Shown: piece by piece, positions 25,193 to 32,384 of the stretch | Layout of the letters: every line of letters starts with the position of its first letter | Position numbering within the stretch: position 1 is the stretch's first letter | NCBI GenBank assembly: GCA_964555935.1 | Contig: CAZKUN010000003.1 | Span: 49,622 to 113,621 of the forward strand | Direction: 5' to 3' | Source of the DNA: CAZKUN01 sp964555935 | GTDB lineage: Bacteria; Armatimonadota; Zipacnadia; Zipacnadales; VGFC01 | DNA: 64,000 nt | Made by a program: the position numbers and the translations under genes | The notes under the pieces: model-generated | What the model was told of the DNA's origin: nothing | What the model saw: only the letters and a program-made list of their open reading frames with translations | Databases searched by the model: none

Positions 25193-25627
25193 CTACTCGA
25201 TCGTGAAAGTCAGCGGCGGACCGTACGCGACGTCCGCGTCATTCAGGATCTCGACGTCGTATCGTCCGGGCACGAGCGTTTCACCCGAAGCAGGGGGAGA
25301 TAGCTGCGCCGACGCGGAGTGCGAGCCGGGCGTCAACTCCGTGGGCGTCTCGTGCGTCTGCGTGTTCCCTTGCTCATCAATGTAGGTAAACTTCACCTTG
25401 ATTGCCTGGCCAGGCACGGCGCCGGTATACTGGAACCAGAAGTAGACAGTGTCAACCACGCCGAACACGTCTGTCTCCTCCTGCGAATTCCCCGTGGCGT
25501 CAATGCCCTTACATGTCTTGCGATCGGTCACGGCAAACGGCCGCGCCGAACACCCAAGCAAAGATACCAGAGCGCCAACGCCTACCAGTCCCCGAATCAA
25601 GGCCCAGAGCCACGCCTTCTGCTTCAT
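25193..25627 (-). CDS. Lipoprotein with Ig-like domain, unknown function
   Basis: 144 aa from ATG 25627 with AGGAGG upstream; the longer frame lacks this signal. MKQKAWLWALIRGLVG... ends in the lipobox LLGC, so the protein is lipid-anchored after cleavage. The mature part is a beta-sandwich-like domain of about 110 residues (VYFWFQYTG, IKVKFTYIDEQGN, LVPGRYDVEILND) typical of envelope Ig-like folds. It lies 49 bp upstream of the TPR/pseudokinase gene on the same strand and may be expressed with it. Confidence 0.7.
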   Translation of the reverse strand: MKQKAWLWALIRGLVGVGALVSLLGCSARPFAVTDRKTCKGIDATGNSQEETDVFGVVDTVYFWFQYTGAVPGQAIKVKFTYIDEQGNTQTHETPTELTPGSHSASAQLSPPASGETLVPGRYDVEILNDADVAYGPPLTFTIE

Positions 25628-25669
25628 GCGGAAGACCTCCTGTGCTGCGCGTGCGGGCTCCCCACTACA

Positions 25670-25689
25670 TTGGTGGGCAATGCCACCAA
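25670..25689 (-). other. Leader hairpin of the lipoprotein transcript
   Basis: Perfect inverted repeat TTGGTGG/CCACCAA around GCAATG, located between the predicted promoter and the ribosome site of the lipoprotein gene. It could be an operator or an mRNA structure. Confidence 0.45.
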
Positions 25690-25709
25690 GTAAGACAGGC
25701 TGCCTCGGA

Positions 25710-25739
25710 AGTATAGCACGCGCCCGCTCCGACCGGCAA
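25710..25739 (-). promoter_or_regulatory. Predicted sigma70-type promoter
   Basis: On the minus strand TTGCCG (25739-25734) and TATACT (25715-25710) are 18 bp apart, upstream of the lipoprotein and pseudokinase genes. Confidence 0.45.
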
Positions 25740-25763
25740 GCCGCCGGTTTCGTGAGCGCGCCC

Positions 25764-26594
25764 CTACTCCACTCGGACGATATCAACCTTATACCGCAGG
25801 CGGTCGGCATTCACGGTGAGGAAATGATGGAAGCCACCGTTCTCGCTGCTGGCGTAGAGGCTGGCGCCGCCGCCGCCAGTGATAATGTACTCGATCCCAT
25901 CGCGCGTCTGGTGGTTATAGAGGTGCTCGTGTCCCATGAAGACGCACGAGACGCGATACTGCACGAAAAGCTGGTGCAAAGCGTCGCGCTCGGCGGGGTA
26001 CATGTCAAGCGAATCGCCCTTGTGAATGGAGACAGGCCAGAACGGGCGGTGCACCACGACGAAGATGTGCCACGCGGCATCCGCGGAGGCGAGGTCGTTC
26101 TTGAGCCACGCGAGCTGCTCCCCGGCGATCCGACTCTCCTGGCCAGGGACCTCCGTGTCGAGAACGATGAAGTGACTTCCGCCACGGTCAAAGGAGCGGT
26201 ATGTGGTCTGGAAATACTCAAGAAACAGTTTGCGTCCGGCTCCGCCGTAGATGTCGTGGTTGCCGGGAGCGAGGGCCACGTACTTCGTGCCATGGTCCTG
26301 CAGCGGCGCCATGGCGGTGAAGAACTCGTTCCATTGGTACCGCAGCTTTTCTTGAGAGCTGGAGCCGTAGATATAATCGCCCGTGCCGAGCGCAAACTCC
26401 ACGGGAGTCAGCGACATCTGCTGCACCATGCGCGAGAAAACGGCCGGCTGCGTCCCGCTCGTGCCGCCCCGATTGTCGCCGAAGACCGCGAACGAGACGC
26501 CCCCAGCGGGCGCCTGACAATCCCCGGTCGCGGCGAGAATCAGCAGAAGCGACGAGAGGGCGAGCGCGGCGCTAGCGAGCCGTCGCGGGGCCAT
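25764..26594 (-). CDS. Exported calcineurin-like metallophosphoesterase
   Basis: 276 aa from an ATG giving MAPRRLASAALALSSLLLILAA, a good signal sequence; the frame is open to 26657. All metal-site motifs are present in order: FGDNRGG, GTGDYIYG, PGNHDIYG, VVVHRPFWP and FMGHEHLYNH. This is the purple-acid-phosphatase-like subgroup acting on phosphate mono- or diesters outside the cytoplasm. The start overlaps the end of the cupin gene by 23 bp, so the three minus-strand genes down to 27752 form one operon. Confidence 0.85.
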   Translation of the reverse strand: MAPRRLASAALALSSLLLILAATGDCQAPAGGVSFAVFGDNRGGTSGTQPAVFSRMVQQMSLTPVEFALGTGDYIYGSSSQEKLRYQWNEFFTAMAPLQDHGTKYVALAPGNHDIYGGAGRKLFLEYFQTTYRSFDRGGSHFIVLDTEVPGQESRIAGEQLAWLKNDLASADAAWHIFVVVHRPFWPVSIHKGDSLDMYPAERDALHQLFVQYRVSCVFMGHEHLYNHQTRDGIEYIITGGGGASLYASSENGGFHHFLTVNADRLRYKVDIVRVE

Positions 26595-26922
26595 TCGGAA
26601 CGAGACAGAGCAAGCAGAGCGGCTCGTCGTCGGCTGCCTTGAACTGATGTTTCTCATCGGGGCTCACCAATACCGCGTCATCCGGCTTCAGCGGGATACT
26701 TTCGTCTCCCGCCACCACTGCTCCGCGGCCCGATATGATATACACCTGGTGCTCCCACGGGTGCGCGTGGAACGGCGTGTTGCCGCCGGGCTCAATCTCA
26801 AAACGCCTCATGCTGAACGATGGCGCGCCCGCGGCCTCATCGAGCAACCACTGGATCCGCACGCCCGTCGCCCCGGCCTCGACGGTGATCGGCTCAACAT
26901 CGGACTGATTGAGGACCTTCAC
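26572..26922 (-). CDS. Single-domain cupin
   Basis: 116 aa. The cupin barrel has the first metal motif in GGNTPFHAHPWEHQVYIISG (His, His, Glu, His) and the second in VSPDEKHQF. Small cupins of this type are metal-dependent isomerases, dioxygenases or sugar-binding proteins. It overlaps the TIM-barrel gene upstream by 4 bp (ATGA) and the phosphoesterase downstream by 23 bp, so a shared small-molecule pathway is likely. The substrate is not identifiable. Confidence 0.85.
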   Translation of the reverse strand: MKVLNQSDVEPITVEAGATGVRIQWLLDEAAGAPSFSMRRFEIEPGGNTPFHAHPWEHQVYIISGRGAVVAGDESIPLKPDDAVLVSPDEKHQFKAADDEPLCLLCLVPNGPATAR

Positions 26923-27752
26923 AGTATCCCCGCCTCGGCAAGCAATCGGTTCGGCAGATCACGGAAGAAATCGACGCCTTCCTTTATGCTTTCATAGACG
27001 TCGCCGGAGCCGCGGTACTCGACGAAGAACGGTCGGTAGAAGTCAACGCCCATTGCTTCGGAGACAACCATCTCAACAGGGCAGTCACCTTGGCCGATCG
27101 GCACCTCGGTCACGACGCCCGTCTCGGGATTGATCTTGCCGTCGCGAACGACGACATGCGCGGTCCGCTCGATCAGGCCGGCGATCGCCGTCCGCACGGC
27201 CTCTGGATCCCGCGAGCCCCGAAGCAACTCCAGGGGATCGAGGGTGGCCTTAAGATTGTACGAATCAGTGCTGTCGAGCACCGAGCTGAAGGCATCCAGG
27301 TCGTTGAGAATATCCGGGTCCGGCGCCAGGCAGATCAGCATCCCGTTCTCTTCGGCCTGCTCGAGGCACGCGCCGCACGTCTTCTTGATCGACTCGAGCG
27401 CCGCCTCACGCGAGACGCCGGGCTTCATCCGCTGCGGGGGAATGCGTATGACCTCGCTGCGGTAGCCAAACGCAAGATCCATGCCAGCACGGACCGTCGC
27501 CGCCGCCGCTTCGATCCCCGCGTCATCGGCGTGGACCAGGTCAACTGGGACGCCCATCGCCGCGGCACGGAGTCCCGCGCTCTTCAAATCCTCAACGAGC
27601 GGGGCGGGCTCGAGTTCCGTCGTCCACGTGCTGCAGTGCGCGGTGTCGCTGACATCAAGCTCGACCGCTTCCACGCCCAACCGGACCGCTGCTTGCAGAA
27701 AGTCTTTCCACGGGTACTCGGTAAAGCAAACGCCGGTAACGCCAAACTCCAT
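26919..27752 (-). CDS. Xylose-isomerase-like TIM-barrel sugar isomerase/epimerase
   Basis: 277 aa, usual size for the AP-endonuclease-2/sugar-phosphate-isomerase family. It starts MEFGVTGVCFTEYPWKDFLQ and alternates beta-alpha units (AVRLGVEAVELDVSD, GMLICLAPDPDIL, KATLDPLELL, AHVVVRDGK, VEMVVSEAMGVDFYRPFFVEY). The metal-binding Glu/Asp/His set is only partly recognisable: the strand-4 Glu is replaced by the APD context. Its first position in a three-gene operon with a cupin and a phosphatase suggests sugar or inositol-like metabolism. Confidence 0.75.
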   Translation of the reverse strand: MEFGVTGVCFTEYPWKDFLQAAVRLGVEAVELDVSDTAHCSTWTTELEPAPLVEDLKSAGLRAAAMGVPVDLVHADDAGIEAAAATVRAGMDLAFGYRSEVIRIPPQRMKPGVSREAALESIKKTCGACLEQAEENGMLICLAPDPDILNDLDAFSSVLDSTDSYNLKATLDPLELLRGSRDPEAVRTAIAGLIERTAHVVVRDGKINPETGVVTEVPIGQGDCPVEMVVSEAMGVDFYRPFFVEYRGSGDVYESIKEGVDFFRDLPNRLLAEAGIL

Positions 27753-28009
27753 GATAGCCTCCGACGAGGGTAAAATCGGCGCCCGACCGAGGCAACCACC
27801 GTGCTGGGGTCGCTCGAGTGCTGGGACGCGTCAAGTGGTCATTTCCTGATAGGCCCTGTACATTAATGGAACGCGACGCACAGGTCAACCCGTTCCCGGC
27901 GCGCCGAAACGTGACGCGCGCTGAGAAGGCTTCCCCCTACCCAGACGGGAATGAAACGCCTCATGAACGGCTTCCCCACGGCTGTGTGGAGATGGGAAGG
28001 GAGCGGGCT
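27753..28009. other. Divergent intergenic region upstream of dut
   Basis: 257 bp between divergent genes. The frame of dut is open through most of it (to 27818), but that stretch has no domain and no good start. I found no RNA gene or clear promoter pair. Confidence 0.3.
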
Positions 28010-28465
28010 GTGAGCGACCAAGCGAGCATCGACGTCCAGGTTCTTCCCGAGGCGGAAGGGCTAGACCTTCCCGAGTATGCCAGCCCCGGTAGCGCCGGCA
28101 TGGACTTACGCGCGGCGGTTGCTGACGAACTCACGCTGCAGCCCGGGCAGATCCGCCTCGTCACGACGGGCCTGCGGCTGGCGATTCCTCCAGGCTACGA
28201 AGCGCAGATCCGCCCACGCAGCGGACTCGCGCTCAAGCACGGCATCACGATCCCAAACGCCCCGGGGACCATCGACTCCGACTACCGCGGCGTCCTGCAG
28301 GTGATCCTGGCGAACACCGGCCCCGAGCCGTTCACCGTCAGCCGAGGCGATCGGATCGCCCAGATGGTCATCGCCCCGGTCACCCAAGCCGCGCTCAACT
28401 CCGTCCCCGACCTCGATGACACCGAGCGCGGAGAGGGCGGATTCGGCAGTTCGGGCACCGAGTAG
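28010..28465 (+). CDS. dut: dUTP diphosphatase
   Basis: 151 aa from GTG 28010 (GGAAGGGAG just upstream); an ATG at 27992 is a possible alternative. Trimeric dUTPase hydrolyses dUTP to dUMP and PPi. All five motifs are in order: SPGSAGMDLRA, RPRSGLALKHG, GTIDSDYRGV, GDRIAQMVI and the C-terminal RGEGGFGSSG arm that closes the active site. No oddities. Confidence 0.93.
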   Translation: MSDQASIDVQVLPEAEGLDLPEYASPGSAGMDLRAAVADELTLQPGQIRLVTTGLRLAIPPGYEAQIRPRSGLALKHGITIPNAPGTIDSDYRGVLQVILANTGPEPFTVSRGDRIAQMVIAPVTQAALNSVPDLDDTERGEGGFGSSGTE

Positions 28466-28606
28466 ACCGAGAGCCCCCGCGACCGTAGCAACGCTGATCC
28501 ATCATTTGGAAGGGCGGCGCCTCTTGCACATGGGCGTCGCTCTCTGTCATGATAGGCCCAGCGTGAGGACCGCCACACCGTGGCGCAGCCCCGGAGGCTA
28601 CGATAG

Positions 28607-30136
28607 ATGGTTTGGATTTGGGTCAGGCGAGTCGTGCAGATCGCCTGTTTGCTGCTCTTCATCTACCTGCTGACCACCGCCACCTTCCCGGTTGACGGAC
28701 CGTTGGCGCCGCAGTTCTTCCTGCAGATGGATGTGCTGGCGGCCGCCACGGCAACCATCAGCCGCAACCCGCTGCCGGTGATGATGTTCTACGTCGCCAT
28801 TGCCACGCTCGCGGCCACGCTTCTACTCGGTCGCGCGTTCTGCGGTTGGGTTTGCCCCCTGGGCACGTGCGTCGACATCTCCGACCGCGTCTTCACCCGC
28901 AAACGCAAGCGCGCCGGCGCCAAGCACAACCGACCCGGGGTCAAGTACGGCATCCTCGCCGCGGTCCTGGCCTCATCTGTCTTCGGAATCCAGATCGCCT
29001 GGTTCGTTGACCCCATCCCTCTCGTGACCCGCGCGTTCGCGCTCGTCATCTTCCCAATCGCAGGCATGGCGCAGCGCATCGCTGTCATCGAGGGCCGGCC
29101 TATCCTGAAATGGCTCGAGAAGGTGCTTAACAGAAACATCCTGCCCATCGACCTGTGGGACGCCCATCAGTTCCAGCTCTCACTTGTCGCCGCAGGCGTC
29201 TTCGTGGGGATCCTCGGCCTCGGCGCCCTCAGCCGGCGCTACTGGTGCCGCTCGCTCTGCCCGCTGGGCGCGCTCTTGGCCTTCGTCGGGCGATTCGGCA
29301 TGGTCAAGCGCCGGGTCAAGGACACCTGCATCGGCTGCAAGGCCTGCGTCCACGACTGCAAGATGGGGGCCATTCCCGCCAAGGAACCGACCACCACCAA
29401 GCTCCCGGAGTGCATTCTCTGCTTCAACTGCAAGGACTGCAAGGCCGAGGAGAACGACACCACCACCTTCGGCCTCGCCTGGCTGCCGACTGGCGCCAAG
29501 CGCGAGGTCGACATCACCCGCCGGCGGACGCTACAGACCCTCGGCGGCGGCGCGGTCTACGGGATGGCGGCGGCGACGATGCTGACCCGCTCTCAACATC
29601 ACCCGAAGCTCATCCGTCCGCCGGGCGCCATCACCCGCGGCAGCGATGGCAAGCCCGTGATGATGAGAGAGGATCAGTTCCGCGATCTCTGCTTGCGTTG
29701 CGGCGAGTGCATGAAGGCCTGCATCACGGGCGGCATCCAGCCCGCGCTACACGAGGCGGGGTGGGACGGCGTCTTCACCCCCGTCCTCAAACCCAGCGTC
29801 GGATGGTGCGAGCGCGAGTGTACGGCTTGCGGCGATGTCTGCCCCACCGGCGCGATGCGCCCATTCCTCGCCGATGAGAAGACCGAGATCATGATCGGCT
29901 TGGCCTACATCGATTCCAACAGGTGCCTCGCCTGGCGGATGGGGGAGCACTACAAGCTCTGTCTCGTGTGCGATGAGCAGTGCTCGTACAAGGCAGTGAA
30001 ATGGATGGACGTCGATGGGATCAAGCGTCCCGTCGTCGAGGAGGCGAAGTGCACGGGGTGTGGGATCTGCGAGGCGAAGTGCCCCGTCCAGCCGCTGGCC
30101 GCCATCGTTGTCGACCGCAGCGAGAAGGTGCAGTGA
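28607..30136 (+). CDS. NapH/NapG-like membrane polyferredoxin
   Basis: 509 aa, GGAGG before the ATG. The first 240 residues hold about five membrane spans and the two NapH/MauN-type motifs CGWVCPLGTC and CRSLCPLGA. Cys clusters follow at about 240-290 (CIGCKACVHDC, CILCFNCKDC). At about 303-325 an internal RRRTLQTLGGGAVYGMAAA resembles a twin-arginine signal, after which a NapG-like part carries four more cluster motifs (LCLRCGECMKAC, CTACGDVCPTG, CLVCDEQC, CTGCGICEAKC). It looks like a natural fusion of a quinol-oxidising NapH and a NapG ferredoxin for moving electrons across the membrane. No terminal reductase is adjacent. Its GTGA end starts the EamA gene. Confidence 0.85.
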   Translation: MVWIWVRRVVQIACLLLFIYLLTTATFPVDGPLAPQFFLQMDVLAAATATISRNPLPVMMFYVAIATLAATLLLGRAFCGWVCPLGTCVDISDRVFTRKRKRAGAKHNRPGVKYGILAAVLASSVFGIQIAWFVDPIPLVTRAFALVIFPIAGMAQRIAVIEGRPILKWLEKVLNRNILPIDLWDAHQFQLSLVAAGVFVGILGLGALSRRYWCRSLCPLGALLAFVGRFGMVKRRVKDTCIGCKACVHDCKMGAIPAKEPTTTKLPECILCFNCKDCKAEENDTTTFGLAWLPTGAKREVDITRRRTLQTLGGGAVYGMAAATMLTRSQHHPKLIRPPGAITRGSDGKPVMMREDQFRDLCLRCGECMKACITGGIQPALHEAGWDGVFTPVLKPSVGWCERECTACGDVCPTGAMRPFLADEKTEIMIGLAYIDSNRCLAWRMGEHYKLCLVCDEQCSYKAVKWMDVDGIKRPVVEEAKCTGCGICEAKCPVQPLAAIVVDRSEKVQ

Positions 30137-30185
30137 CCATCGAAAACCCGCCAAAGGGCTCCTGGGTCCTCGGTTACCTGGCCGC
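29923..30185 (+). repeat. 263-bp perfect direct repeat, copy 1
   Basis: Base-for-base identical to 31118-31380 (offset 1195). It covers the last ferredoxin motifs of the polyferredoxin and the first codons of the EamA gene. Beyond it the two copies remain alignable but differ at many positions. Confidence 0.9.
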
Positions 30186-31080
30186 AACGGGAAGCTCCAT
30201 CTGTGTGGGGCTCTTCTTTGTGAGCCAGAAGCACGCCTTCGTACACCTCGATCCTGTCAGCCTCAGCTGGCTGCAAATGATCGTCGTGCTCCTCCTGTCC
30301 GTGGTTGCCGCCGTCGCCATCCCTACAGAGCGCCGCTTCCCCGGGCCTCGGGTCATCCCATGGCTGGCGCTATTTGGGTGCTCTGGGTGCGTGGTGTTCG
30401 GGATGCGCAACGTCGGGATCGACCTCACCAACGCCACCACCGGCGCGGTCGTCGTACGGACGGATGTGGCCATGGTGATGTTCCTCAGCTTCGTCGTGCT
30501 GAAGGTCAAGCCGGACGTGTTCGGATGGATCGGCGCGGTGATGCTCTTCGTCGGCGCCTACCTAAGTCTCGACATCAAGCTCGGATCGCTCAACTTCACG
30601 CCATGGGGCACTGCCGCCCTGCTGGCATCCGCCGCCGCGATCGCCATCAACGCGCTCATCATCAAGACCAAGTTCGGCGGCGTCTCAAACTCCCTCACCG
30701 TCGGCGCGAGCTCCCTCGTGCAGACCGTCGTCTTCGGCGTCATTACGGTTTCCACCGGCGCCTGGCCGACGGTCGTCGCGTCATTCTCCGATCCTGGAGT
30801 CCTGCACGCGGTTGGGCTTAACGCGCTCTTTCTGTTCGGCGGCATGTTTCTGTACTTCCAGTCGATGAAACTGATCCCCATGTGGATCGCCCGAGCCATC
30901 GGTCTCCTGGTCGTCCCCATCGCCGCTCTCGCCGACTGGATCTGGCTTGGGTCGGCCCTCACAGGTGGCCAGATTCTCGGCCTTGCCACCGTCACCATCG
31001 GGGCCGGAATGGTCATCCCGTGCCTCGTCCAGGGGAGTCAGAGGCGGGCGAGCGGCGCGGACGGAGAATCGGCTAAGTGA
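30133..31080 (+). CDS. EamA/DMT-family transporter, copy 1
   Basis: 315 aa from GTG 30133, overlapping the polyferredoxin TGA (GTGA). About ten hydrophobic segments in two repeated halves, with FGMRNVGIDLTNATTGAVVV in the first and ARAIGLLVVPIAALADWIWL in the second, the EamA pattern. Drug/metabolite transporters of this type export or import small metabolites. Strict translational coupling to a redox membrane protein is unusual. A diverged second copy follows at 31328. Confidence 0.8.
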   Translation: MTIENPPKGSWVLGYLAATGSSICVGLFFVSQKHAFVHLDPVSLSWLQMIVVLLLSVVAAVAIPTERRFPGPRVIPWLALFGCSGCVVFGMRNVGIDLTNATTGAVVVRTDVAMVMFLSFVVLKVKPDVFGWIGAVMLFVGAYLSLDIKLGSLNFTPWGTAALLASAAAIAINALIIKTKFGGVSNSLTVGASSLVQTVVFGVITVSTGAWPTVVASFSDPGVLHAVGLNALFLFGGMFLYFQSMKLIPMWIARAIGLLVVPIAALADWIWLGSALTGGQILGLATVTIGAGMVIPCLVQGSQRRASGADGESAK

Positions 31081-31331
31081 TGTCTTCCCACTGCCTGGCG
31101 TCAATCGATTCCAATAAGTGCCTCGCCTGGCGGATGGGGGAGCACTACAAGCTCTGTCTCGTGTGCGATGAGCAGTGCTCGTACAAGGCAGTGAAATGGA
31201 TGGACGTCGATGGGATCAAGCGTCCCGTCGTCGAGGAGGCGAAGTGCACGGGGTGTGGGATCTGCGAGGCGAAGTGCCCCGTCCAGCCGCTGGCCGCCAT
31301 CGTTGTCGACCGCAGCGAGAAGGTGCAGTGA
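31080..31331 (+). CDS. Duplicated ferredoxin tail (mini-ferredoxin)
   Basis: 83 aa from ATG 31080 (TGATG overlap with the transporter stop); GTG 31077 is also possible. From DSNKCLAWRMGEHYK onward it is identical to the end of the polyferredoxin and contains CLVCDEQC and CTGCGICEAKC. It lacks the membrane part. It may be a mere by-product of the tandem duplication, kept because its end carries the coupled start of the second transporter, or it may be a functional small ferredoxin. Confidence 0.6.
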   Translation: MSSHCLASIDSNKCLAWRMGEHYKLCLVCDEQCSYKAVKWMDVDGIKRPVVEEAKCTGCGICEAKCPVQPLAAIVVDRSEKVQ

Positions 31332-31380
31332 CCATCGAAAACCCGCCAAAGGGCTCCTGGGTCCTCGGTTACCTGGCCGC
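31118..31380 (+). repeat. 263-bp perfect direct repeat, copy 2
   Basis: Identical to 29923-30185; see that entry. The sharp fall of identity immediately after it suggests recent exchange between the two copies. Confidence 0.9.
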
Positions 31381-32266
31381 GGTGGGGAGTTCCGTCTGTG
31401 TCGGCCTCCTCTTCGTCATCCAGAAGCACGCGCTAAACCACTTCGATCCCGTCAGCCTCAACTGGCTGCAGATGATCGCCGTGCTGGTCCTCTCCGCCGT
31501 CACCGTCGTGGTCGTTCCCGCCGAGAGGCGCTTCCCCGGCCCCCGGGTCATTCCGTGGCTCGTGCTATTCGGGTGCTTTGGTTCCGTGGTCTTCGGGATG
31601 CGTAACGTCGGCATCGATCTCACCAGTGCCACCACCGGTTCGGTCGTCGTCCGGACCGAGGTCGCGATGGTGATGCTGCTGAGCTTCGTCGTGCTGAAGG
31701 TCAAGCCGGACGTGTTCGGATGGATCGGCGCGGCGATGCTTTTCGTCGGCGCGTACCTAAGTCTCGACATCAAGCCCGGATCGCTCAACTTCACGCCGTG
31801 GGGCACTGTCGCCCTGCTTGCATCGGCCGCGGCGATCGCCATCAACGCGCTCATCATCAAGACCAAGTTCGGCGGCGTCTCGAACTCCCTCACCGTCGGT
31901 GCCAATTCGCTCGTGCAGACCGTCGTTTTCGGCGTCATCACCTGCCTAACAGGCGCGTGGCCGACCGTTGTCGCGGCCTTCGCCGATCCCGGGCTGGTGA
32001 TAGTCGTCGGGCTCGGCGCGCTCTGCATCTTCGGCGGGCTCTACCTTTACTACCTGTCGATGAAGCTGATCCCCATGTGGATCGCCCGCGCCATCAACCT
32101 CCTCATCCCCCCGATCACCGCGCTTGCCGACTGGATCTGGCTCGGATCAACCCCCACCGGCGGCCAAATCCTCGGTCTCGTAACCGTCACCGTCGGCGCC
32201 GGAATGGTCATCCCCTGCCTCGTGAAGGGGGCTCAACCGAAGGCGTCGGCCGACGCGTCACGATGA
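31328..32266 (+). CDS. EamA/DMT-family transporter, copy 2
   Basis: 312 aa, GTG start overlapping the mini-ferredoxin TGA exactly as in copy 1. Close paralogue of the preceding transporter: identical first 16 residues, then scattered substitutions (SSVCVGLLFVIQKHALNHFD against SSICVGLFFVSQKHAFVHLD). Membrane layout is unchanged. Most differences are conservative, suggesting both copies are under selection. Confidence 0.8.
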   Translation: MTIENPPKGSWVLGYLAAVGSSVCVGLLFVIQKHALNHFDPVSLNWLQMIAVLVLSAVTVVVVPAERRFPGPRVIPWLVLFGCFGSVVFGMRNVGIDLTSATTGSVVVRTEVAMVMLLSFVVLKVKPDVFGWIGAAMLFVGAYLSLDIKPGSLNFTPWGTVALLASAAAIAINALIIKTKFGGVSNSLTVGANSLVQTVVFGVITCLTGAWPTVVAAFADPGLVIVVGLGALCIFGGLYLYYLSMKLIPMWIARAINLLIPPITALADWIWLGSTPTGGQILGLVTVTVGAGMVIPCLVKGAQPKASADASR

Positions 32267-32384
32267 AAGACTACCTACTGTCGTAACAAGCGGAACCTTT
32301 GCCTTGTCGCGACCATTACACTAGCCAGGCGCTCTATGCGTTCTTCTCGCTGATTCCGGGTCTGGGGGCCGTGCTGATCCCGCC

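Noticed and set aside
27818..28009. N-terminal extension of dUTPase
   Set aside because: No similarity to dUTPase before the GTG; composition is that of intergenic DNA.
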